Of a DNA stretch of 64,000 nt, positions 46,500-53,412 are shown piece by piece; position 1 is the stretch's first letter, and the number at the start of each line of letters is the position of its first letter. Under the pieces are notes generated by a model, which saw nothing but the letters and a program-made list of their open reading frames with translations, was not told the DNA's origin and ran no database searches. The DNA is taken from assembly GCF_900496975.1 (NCBI RefSeq), contig NZ_UFQC01000021.1, positions 1 through 64,000 on the forward strand, in the 5' to 3' direction. The DNA comes from Achromobacter veterisilvae (GTDB lineage Bacteria > Pseudomonadota > Gammaproteobacteria > Burkholderiales > Burkholderiaceae_B). The translations under genes were made by a program, and so were the position numbers.

Positions 46500-48911
46500 T
46501 CAGGCCTCGTTATCGAGAACGGTCAGCAGTTCCGCTACGATCATGAAATCATCGCCAGCGGCTTCCCGATGGATCACTATCGGCTCGTAGCCGGGTTGCA
46601 GCGAGTCCGGATGCAGCACGATCTGCTCGTGCTGCCAACTGCCGTCCGGGTTGATCGTCTTCTCGCTGGAGTAGACCTTGATGGTGTATTTTCCGCCTGT
46701 TTCAGGATCGTCGATGCTCCGGTGTTGGACGATCACGACTTTGCCTTGGCGGGTGCCGCTGGGATTCGCGCGGAACAGGCACCATGATCCGTTCGGAATA
46801 CGCCGGCTCATGGATTCGCCTACGACTTGAGCCACGAAGAGACCTGGCTGGGGAGTGACCCAATCAGGCGGTTCGAGCCATTGGTTGGCGGCCTCTTCGA
46901 GTGCTTGGATGTCTGAGAACGCGCCAGCCGCCATTTTGATGTCGATGAGCGGCAGCGCAGCCATGCTGTTCTGGCGCTTAGGCTCCGTGATCTGCCTTAA
47001 GGGTACGACGTTGGAGTCCTCCAGGGAGACCACGGAGGTTGGCTCTAGGGTCGTGCTCAGTCGGCTGCGCAGATAATCGGCGAGTGCCTTGTCGGTGCAA
47101 TAGACGTAGCAGCCTTTCATGCCGCGAGTCATCAGCGTACGGTAGGTATTCTTGATGATGAGGTCACCGAGTTCCCGAGCGCGTTCGGGATCTTCTCGCA
47201 CCATCTTCTTGAGACCTCGGACCGATTGGTCCGAGGAGGCTCGTTGGGTGGGGTCGGTCACAATCTGGCCATTGCGAAAGGCCAGGTCGTTTCCAATAAT
47301 CACGCCAACATAGTCCAGTTCCAAACCCTGGCAGGTGTGAATGCAGCCCACCTCTTGTACGGAGCCGGGTTTGACGATCCAGAGACTGCCGTCTGTACTA
47401 AGGTTCCAGCGCTTCTGATAATCGAATTGCGGGAGTCGGATGTCCCACGCTTCGGGGTTGTTCTTGCTTGGCCAAGGCCAGCAATAGCCGGCAACAACGC
47501 GGGATCGATTATTTGCCTGGTTCTTTGCGGCAATGAGATCGTGCATTTCGGCGGGATTATCAAATACCCGGAAATCGTACTCGGACGGATCGAGCATTTG
47601 ATTGGCGGTCGGCCGAATTCCCAGTGTATTCTCCAACCAGGCAAGATAGCCCTCAGAGCCGTTGCATCGGAATTGCGACGTCAGCGCAAGTTCCGTGATT
47701 TCTGCGCCCAGCCTCCTGGCGTGCCGCCTCAGTTCTTCGGTGTGGCCAATATCGAAGATCGTGACTCGTTGATCGTCGTCCGTGAAGAAGACGGTACACC
47801 GCGCGGACCGAATGATCTCCAGGACCTGGTTCTCCCCCTCATTGCGGTAAAGGCCGCTTTTTTCATTGAGCCTATGCGCTTCGTCCACCAATAGGACGTC
47901 GTAGGTATCAGCCTCGTCCTTCGTGAAGGCGCCCGAACCGCTGAAGAGGTTGCCGATCCGGGTCTTGGTGAAGGTGCCCGTCAGCTTGGCTTGAAAGACT
48001 TCTCGGGGGGCGCGGTTCTTGGTTACGTAGCGTGCGTTGCGTTGCCGGCCGATCAACGCCGCTAGCAAGTTAATGGCGAGCACTGACTTTCCGGTGCCTG
48101 GTCCGCCTTGCACGATGACGACCTGCTTCTTCTCCTCCGACCGGGCTTCGATCTGCAAGATAGACTCGTAAACGACTTTTTGCTGATCAATCAGCACAAA
48201 TTCGCTCTTGCCTTGCATCAGGCTGGCTACGTAATCCACCAGGCTTTTTGATGGCTGGATGCGGCCGTGCTCGATGGCGTAGAGGGATTTCAAACGATCG
48301 CCGCGTCGCACGTGTTTGCTGATGAAGCGGCTCAGCTTTTCCTTGTCGCTCTTGAGAAAGAGAGGCGCTCGCTGGATATGCGGTTCGTAATGCGGATGGT
48401 CGATCTGCCCGTCGCGGGGATGGTTGTGCAGGTAGGCGCAGGGTTGCAGGCGAATGCCTTGTTCGTGCACGGCGGCATTGAGATCTTCGAGCCGCGCGGC
48501 ATACGACCATGCCTGATAGGAGGGATGGGGGCCTTCGATCTCGGCGTTGCGTCCGCCGCGTCGTGCCCAGACGATCCCGTCCTTGCTGCTATATCGAGAG
48601 CTTGACCACTGTTTCAACTCGATAATCACGACCTTGGGGGATCCCGTTTCGTCTTCTCCCGTGATCATGAAATCGATGCGCTGAGAACTGCTGGGTAACT
48701 GGTACTCGATCGCGATGCCGGCGTCGTCCGGGATTTCCTCGTCCTGTAGCACTTTGGCCATCTCAAACAACGAGCTTCGCCAGGAGCGCACTTCACTTTC
48801 ACCCCCACCGGCGACGCCAGCATGGCGGACGTGGCGGAGCACGATGTCTTCGATGTCATCACGGAGCGTGTGATGAAGAAACTCCGTCTTGCTGGCTTGG
48901 TAAATGATCAC
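46500..48911 (-). CDS. Nuclease-helicase (DUF2075) with a C-terminal LexA-like S24 domain
   Basis: An 803-aa three-part protein. Residues 1-150: PD-(D/E)XK-like nuclease core with D80 (SQRIDF) and E98-x-K100 (IIELKQW). Residues 235-640: SF1/DUF2075 helicase with Walker A GGPGTGKS (269-276) and Walker B VLLVDEAH (339-346). Residues 655-803: S24 peptidase-like domain with Ser700 (GESMS) and Lys745 (YTIKVY), and an Ala662-Gly663 pair (MAAGAF) placed like the LexA self-cleavage site. It follows the MazG-like gene by 24 nt in one operon. Likely a phage-defence or DNA-damage-responsive effector; no specific system name is claimed. Confidence 0.85.
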   Translation of the reverse strand: MIIYQASKTEFLHHTLRDDIEDIVLRHVRHAGVAGGGESEVRSWRSSLFEMAKVLQDEEIPDDAGIAIEYQLPSSSQRIDFMITGEDETGSPKVVIIELKQWSSSRYSSKDGIVWARRGGRNAEIEGPHPSYQAWSYAARLEDLNAAVHEQGIRLQPCAYLHNHPRDGQIDHPHYEPHIQRAPLFLKSDKEKLSRFISKHVRRGDRLKSLYAIEHGRIQPSKSLVDYVASLMQGKSEFVLIDQQKVVYESILQIEARSEEKKQVVIVQGGPGTGKSVLAINLLAALIGRQRNARYVTKNRAPREVFQAKLTGTFTKTRIGNLFSGSGAFTKDEADTYDVLLVDEAHRLNEKSGLYRNEGENQVLEIIRSARCTVFFTDDDQRVTIFDIGHTEELRRHARRLGAEITELALTSQFRCNGSEGYLAWLENTLGIRPTANQMLDPSEYDFRVFDNPAEMHDLIAAKNQANNRSRVVAGYCWPWPSKNNPEAWDIRLPQFDYQKRWNLSTDGSLWIVKPGSVQEVGCIHTCQGLELDYVGVIIGNDLAFRNGQIVTDPTQRASSDQSVRGLKKMVREDPERARELGDLIIKNTYRTLMTRGMKGCYVYCTDKALADYLRSRLSTTLEPTSVVSLEDSNVVPLRQITEPKRQNSMAALPLIDIKMAAGAFSDIQALEEAANQWLEPPDWVTPQPGLFVAQVVGESMSRRIPNGSWCLFRANPSGTRQGKVVIVQHRSIDDPETGGKYTIKVYSSEKTINPDGSWQHEQIVLHPDSLQPGYEPIVIHREAAGDDFMIVAELLTVLDNEA
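48814..48839. repeat. 26-bp exact repeat shared with 28663-28688 (copy 2)
   Basis: Within the N-terminal coding region of the nuclease-helicase gene (LRHVRHAGV). Identical for 26 bases to the sequence beside the IS remnant 20 kb away. Confidence 0.7.
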
Positions 48912-48935
48912 TGCTGCACCTGTGTTCCAACAAAC

Positions 48936-49286
48936 TCAAAGCTGGTCGTATTTCTTGCTGCTACCTTTGGCGCGGCTGACAGGATACTTTTGGGCGTTGA
49001 TGTGGATCTTGGCCTGCGCCGCTTTCACAGGGTCGAGGCCAAGCATGTTGCTCAGTTGGATAAGGTAGAGGAGTACATCCGCGATCTCGCTGCCTACAGC
49101 CTCTAGTTTTTCGGGCGGGAGCATTCGGCTTTGCTCTTCCGTCATCCACTGGAAGTGTTCGAGTAGTTCTCCCGCTTCCACGATTAGTGCGGATGCCAGG
49201 TTCTTGGGCGAATGGAACTGCTCCCAATCGCGTGCCTTTGCGAACTCGCGTTGTTGCTGACTGAGGGATTGGAGCGTATCGGCCAT
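48936..49286 (-). CDS. MazG-like nucleotide pyrophosphohydrolase
   Basis: A 116-aa all-alpha NTP-PPase with the paired acidic motif (E-A-G-E-L-L-E-H-F, then SEIADVLLYLIQLS), which binds Mg and cleaves (d)NTPs to NMPs. Its length fits the RS21-C6/dCTPase-type group. First gene of the operon with the nuclease-helicase. In a defence setting such an enzyme could lower or reshape nucleotide pools during infection; that is inference. Confidence 0.88.
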   Translation of the reverse strand: MADTLQSLSQQQREFAKARDWEQFHSPKNLASALIVEAGELLEHFQWMTEEQSRMLPPEKLEAVGSEIADVLLYLIQLSNMLGLDPVKAAQAKIHINAQKYPVSRAKGSSKKYDQL

Positions 49287-49361
49287 GGATTTTCAGCGGG
49301 GAATAATGCTGCCGGTTATGTGGATCTGTTAGGACCTGTTGCTAGAAGGATAGTTGTTTTC

Positions 49362-49397
49362 CAGATATTTGACAATTATCTGTATATCAGATATTTT
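49362..49397 (+). promoter_or_regulatory. hipBA promoter with repeated cagatattt operator
   Basis: Consensus-like -35 TTGACA (49369-49374) and -10 TATTTT (49392-49397) with an ideal 17-bp spacer. Two cagatattt copies (49362-49370 and 49388-49396) are 26 bp apart. Two overlapping palindromes cover the promoter: 49363-49381 (16 of 18 paired) and 49377-49393 (tatctg / cagata). A HipB-like dimer bound here would block RNA polymerase, as in known hip autoregulation. Confidence 0.75.
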
Positions 49398-49425
49398 TCA
49401 TTTAACTGAATTCCGGGTATCCGCC

Positions 49426-49689
49426 ATGACGCCCACCTCCCATACCCTGATCACCGCCGTCCAGCTAGCCGCGGTACTCCAGGCCACGCGCAAGGCCCAG
49501 GGGCTGACCCAATCGGCGCTGGCTGCCCGTATCGGCCTGAGCCAGTCGCGGGTCTCTCATTTGGAGCTCAATGCCCACGAGCTGAGCGTGGAGCAACTCC
49601 TCGCATGGTGCGCAGCGCTGGGCCTGGAGCTGGCCATCGGGACCCGGGGCAACGCCGCGGTGTCCGCCGAGCCGACCGCGGATTGGTGA
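49426..49689 (+). CDS. HipB-like XRE antitoxin
   Basis: An 87-aa antitoxin with an XRE HTH (ATRKAQGLTQSALAARIGLS, then QSRVSHLE) and a short C-terminal tail. Start MTPTSH (49426) preferred over a frame beginning 72 nt upstream, since that would run through the promoter. The HipA gene follows 1 nt after its stop. It should neutralise HipA and repress its own promoter at 49362-49397. Confidence 0.9.
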   Translation: MTPTSHTLITAVQLAAVLQATRKAQGLTQSALAARIGLSQSRVSHLELNAHELSVEQLLAWCAALGLELAIGTRGNAAVSAEPTADW

Positions 49690-49690
49690 C

Positions 49691-51031
49691 ATGGGGCGTC
49701 GATCGCACAGCCGCAGCCTGTCCATCTGGACCAACGGCGTCCGCGTCGGTCGCTGGACGATTCCCGCTCGTGGAGAGATGGAGCTGCAATATGACGCGAA
49801 TTGGGTCGGTGCCGACATCGGCCGGCCACTCTCGTTGTCGTTGCCGTTCAACCTGCAGAACCTGCCGCTCAGGGGCGAGAAGGTCGCCAATTATTTCGAC
49901 AACCTGCTTCCGGACAGCGATGCCATCCGCAGACGCGCGGCCGAGCGATTCAAGACGGGATCGATAGAACCGTTCGATCTGCTGGCTGCGATCGGACGCG
50001 ATTGCGTGGGTGCCGTGCAGTTGCTAGGACAGGACGAGGAGCCGGAGGGCTTCGACCGTATTGAGGGCGTTCCGTTGTCCGAGGAGGACATCGAGCGGCA
50101 CTTGATCGAAACCGTTTCGCCGCTGGCCTTCGCGGCGGGGCGGGACCCGGACGCGGATTTCCGCATTTCGCTGGCCGGCGCGCAGGAGAAGACGGCTTTC
50201 CTTTGGTGGGGCGGGCAGTGGCTCGTACCGCAGGGCGCTACGCCGACGAGCCACATCTTCAAGCTTCCGCTCGGGCTGATGGGCGGGCGCCGGGCGGACT
50301 TCAGCACTTCCGTCGACAACGAATGGCTGTGCCTGCGGCTGCTGAAGGCCTATGGGTTGGCCGTGGCCGACGCCGATATCGCAACCTTCGGCCGGCAGCG
50401 CGTGCTGGTGGTGGAGCGCTTCGATCGGCGTGTCGCGCCCAACGGCCAGTGGCTTATGCGTCTTCCGCAGGAAGATTTCTGTCAGGTTGAAGGCTGCTCG
50501 CCGCTGCGCAAGTATGAGAACGAGGGCGGCCCCGGGCTCAAGGCCTTGTTCGCCACGCTGCGGCAGTCGGTGAACGCCGAGGGCGACATGAAGACGTTGA
50601 TGTCGGCGCAGGTGCTGTTCTGGCTGCTGCGAGCGCCCGATGGCCATGCCAAGAACTTCAGCATCCAGCTTCGGCCGCGCGGTCGTTTTCAGTTGAGCCC
50701 GCTGTATGACGTGATGTCGGTCTATCCGGTGCTGGGCGACGGTCCCAGCCAGTGGTCGCCGTATGGGATCAAGTCCGCGATGGCCTTGCTAGGCAAGAAC
50801 CGCCACTACGAGATGCACAGCATCCAGCGCAGGCACTTCAACAGTACCGCACAGAGAATCGGCTACGCCGCGACGGCGGAACCGATTATTGATGAACTTC
50901 TCGCCCGTACACCGGCGGCGATTGCGGAAGTTCAAGCTGCGCTGCCGAGAGATTTCTCGCCGCGTGTCGCCGATGCCATCCTGGGCGGGCTTGAGCAGGC
51001 CGCGAAGGCGCTCGGCGCGATGGCGCCGTAG
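49691..51031 (+). CDS. HipA-family Ser/Thr kinase toxin
   Basis: A 446-aa HipA kinase: N-terminal subdomain (LSIWTNGVRVGRW, then NYFDNLLPDSD), the self-phosphorylated Ser160 in ISLAGAQEKTAF, catalytic Asp317 in APDGHAKNFS, and the metal-binding YDVMS. E. coli HipA phosphorylates glutamyl-tRNA synthetase; the target here is unknown. All motifs are intact, so it is probably active. Divergent from the MazG/nuclease-helicase operon. Confidence 0.92.
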   Translation: MGRRSHSRSLSIWTNGVRVGRWTIPARGEMELQYDANWVGADIGRPLSLSLPFNLQNLPLRGEKVANYFDNLLPDSDAIRRRAAERFKTGSIEPFDLLAAIGRDCVGAVQLLGQDEEPEGFDRIEGVPLSEEDIERHLIETVSPLAFAAGRDPDADFRISLAGAQEKTAFLWWGGQWLVPQGATPTSHIFKLPLGLMGGRRADFSTSVDNEWLCLRLLKAYGLAVADADIATFGRQRVLVVERFDRRVAPNGQWLMRLPQEDFCQVEGCSPLRKYENEGGPGLKALFATLRQSVNAEGDMKTLMSAQVLFWLLRAPDGHAKNFSIQLRPRGRFQLSPLYDVMSVYPVLGDGPSQWSPYGIKSAMALLGKNRHYEMHSIQRRHFNSTAQRIGYAATAEPIIDELLARTPAAIAEVQAALPRDFSPRVADAILGGLEQAAKALGAMAP

Positions 51032-51055
51032 GCAGGGGAGAGGGACCCATCTTCG

Positions 51056-51274
51056 CTACGGCCGCTCCAGAATCCGTGCCCCCGGGCCTTCTCCCCTCAG
51101 TCTGTCCATGGGTTTGCGCAGCGGGCAGTCTGTGAGCGACAGGCCCCCGCAGCCTATGCAACTGTCGAGTTCGTCGCGCAGCCGCGTCAGGCGTTTGATC
51201 CGGTCGTCCAGATTGGCGCGCCATGTCGACGACAGCTTGCGCCATGGCTTCGCTGTGACCTTGTCGCCCGGAAG
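51056..51274 (-). pseudogene. C-terminal remnant of soxR
   Basis: Minus-strand reading gives 72 codons ending in a stop: [20 protein letters not shown], then [17 protein letters not shown]. This is the dimer helix and Fe-S cluster region of the redox sensor SoxR. The N-terminal HTH is gone, and one of the four cluster cysteines is replaced by Gly (CIGCGG). It sits between hipA and the 630-aa gene, indicating an insertion or deletion scar. Confidence 0.75.
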
Positions 51275-51366
51275 GTACGGTATTCTTCCGCGTGAGCAGA
51301 GGGCCAGCCTCGATTCCGCAAGTGCGGATGCTGGCGCTTTGCGAGACTTGCGACCAGGACACAGAG

Positions 51367-53259
51367 ATGAAAAGGACGCGGGAGAAGATCAAGGAAAAAG
51401 TGATGACGGCCTTGGAGCTGCCATCCGCGCCAGCGGAGGAACTGGCGGCGGTCTTGCGGGAGGTGAAACTGCATCGCCTTTATGCCGATCCGGACATCAC
51501 AGGCCTGCTTCGGAAGCGGGACGAGGTTCGGGACGTGCGGGAACTCCTGGACGATGCCGATATTTTCGTGGCGCTGGATCGTTCATTTACCGACCGTATC
51601 GCCGCCATCGGCGCAAGATTCGATTCCAGGTCCGACGAGCTCTATCACACGATGCTGGTGCACGAGCAACAGCTCAGATCCACCTGCGGGTTGCCGACCT
51701 ACGAGCATTTCAACACCTCGATCGTGGTGGAGTTCTTGGACGAGGGCCATTACAAGAATCCCTTGGACTTCGGCGCCTCGGTGGACTACGCCATGTCCTA
51801 CTTCTCCCTCACGCTGAGGTCGTTCCTGGAAGCGGGGGAGAGGATGAGCGTGCACTATGACAGTGCGAAATTCGACGCGGCATGCCTGCATCTTCCTCTG
51901 AGTGGCGAATGGGCGATTTTCCACGAACGACGGTCAATCTGGGAACATGGGCAAGCGAAGGGAACGCGGCATGGGAACGCTGTAGTCTTCGATGCCAGCG
52001 GGTCCGAATTGCTGTCTGCGTTCAGGGTGTCGCTCAGCCGTCTTCGCGGGGTCAGGCAAGGGGAGTCCTTCAATCCGATGACCCATCCGGCAGTCATCGG
52101 CTCCACCCGGAAATTGCCTATCGATGGGTTCAGGTCGAACGACGAGGTGAAGTCCGCGTACATGACGACCCAGCAGTTCTACTCGGAAGACCTGCGGGAG
52201 GAAGTCCGGGGAGCCAGGCTGTGCGAATGGATTCGCGCCTATACGGTAGTCAAGGAGATTGCGAAGAAGCATATTGAATTGCATCCCTTGATTGGGCAGC
52301 CGGCAACGTTGCTGCTGCACAAGACAGCCGATTTTTTCCTGGCCGAGTTTGTCGCGGCGGGAATCCCGGTGAAATCTGCCGAGCAGATTCTGTGCCGCTT
52401 CATCTTCAATGCGTCCTCGAAGGACATTCTTGATTCGCCATTGATTCCCTTCAATGGCGAACTGGTCTTGGTTCCCACGGCGGCCATGCTGATCGAGCCG
52501 GCTTTTTCGCTGGAGTCTCTTCTGAAAAGCATAAGAAGCAGGAAGGACGAGCCGAACCATGAGCTGCAGTTCATCGGGCCGGGCTTCGAGAAACTGACTC
52601 GCCGGGTGCTGGCGGATGCGGGCATCGTCGCGAGAAAGGTCAAGCATAAGAACCGGGATTGCGATGTGGCCTTCGTGTTGGAAGAGGACGTCTTGTTCCT
52701 GTGCGAATGCAAGGGCCGGTTCCAGACCAGCGATTTCCGCAGCTACGTGGAACTGGAGGCTGAGCTTGGCCGGGACGCGGCCCAACAACATCGGAAGACG
52801 TGCGACTACTTCGAGAGTCATTTGGCCCACGTCCGCGACCGGCTTGGGCGTGCGCCGGAATGGGTGCCGTCCAGGGTGATGAGGGTGATCCTGACGTCCG
52901 CAAAGCTGGGGCGGGTGAGATTCAACGAGGACTTTTACGTCATCGACAAGAACATGTTCTACGCCTTCTTCGCCCGCAAGAAGCTCTCCATGCGGCCCTT
53001 GGCATCCCGGCGGCGCACCTTCGTCCACGATCCGCGCCTGGACGGCCCGATCACCGTGGATGCATTTATCGCCTACATGAACGATCCGCCCAGCATTTCC
53101 CGGACCCGCATGCTGCTGGAGGAGCGCGAGCTCCATTTCGAGCTGGAGGGCCGCACGATTACGTTCAAGGACGTCGAGTGCTATGGAGAGTTGTTGAAGG
53201 AACATAAGGAAAGCGCTGTGTGGACTTTCCCCGGGACGACGGTCCATCACTATTCTTGA
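51367..53259 (+). CDS. Unrecognised 630-aa protein with a PD-(D/E)XK nuclease-like core
   Basis: No family recognised. From the chosen ATG (51367; an in-frame GTG at 51292 lies inside the soxR remnant), residues 1-390 are mixed helical with no known motif. Residues 400-480 look like a PD-(D/E)XK nuclease: E408 (GFEKL), D433 (DCDVAF) and E447-x-K449 (LCECKGR), with a Gln-rich helix ([12 protein letters not shown]) as in the QxxxY motif. No signal peptide or clear transmembrane segment. The defence-like neighbours (MazG, nuclease-helicase, HipBA) support a restriction or abortive-infection role (inference). Single gene; no methylase is beside it. Confidence 0.7.
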   Translation: MKRTREKIKEKVMTALELPSAPAEELAAVLREVKLHRLYADPDITGLLRKRDEVRDVRELLDDADIFVALDRSFTDRIAAIGARFDSRSDELYHTMLVHEQQLRSTCGLPTYEHFNTSIVVEFLDEGHYKNPLDFGASVDYAMSYFSLTLRSFLEAGERMSVHYDSAKFDAACLHLPLSGEWAIFHERRSIWEHGQAKGTRHGNAVVFDASGSELLSAFRVSLSRLRGVRQGESFNPMTHPAVIGSTRKLPIDGFRSNDEVKSAYMTTQQFYSEDLREEVRGARLCEWIRAYTVVKEIAKKHIELHPLIGQPATLLLHKTADFFLAEFVAAGIPVKSAEQILCRFIFNASSKDILDSPLIPFNGELVLVPTAAMLIEPAFSLESLLKSIRSRKDEPNHELQFIGPGFEKLTRRVLADAGIVARKVKHKNRDCDVAFVLEEDVLFLCECKGRFQTSDFRSYVELEAELGRDAAQQHRKTCDYFESHLAHVRDRLGRAPEWVPSRVMRVILTSAKLGRVRFNEDFYVIDKNMFYAFFARKKLSMRPLASRRRTFVHDPRLDGPITVDAFIAYMNDPPSISRTRMLLEERELHFELEGRTITFKDVECYGELLKEHKESAVWTFPGTTVHHYS

Positions 53260-53412
53260 CGATATCGGCCGCCGGGTGCGTGCGCGCAATAGGGAGCTTT
53301 CGCCTGCGGGCGGCGAGGCGGGGGACCGCCGCAGACCCCATATGCTGATAGACTCGAAGGGACCGACCCTGTCGCGAATGAGTCCTGCACGTTACGAAGG
53401 CATATTCCATCG

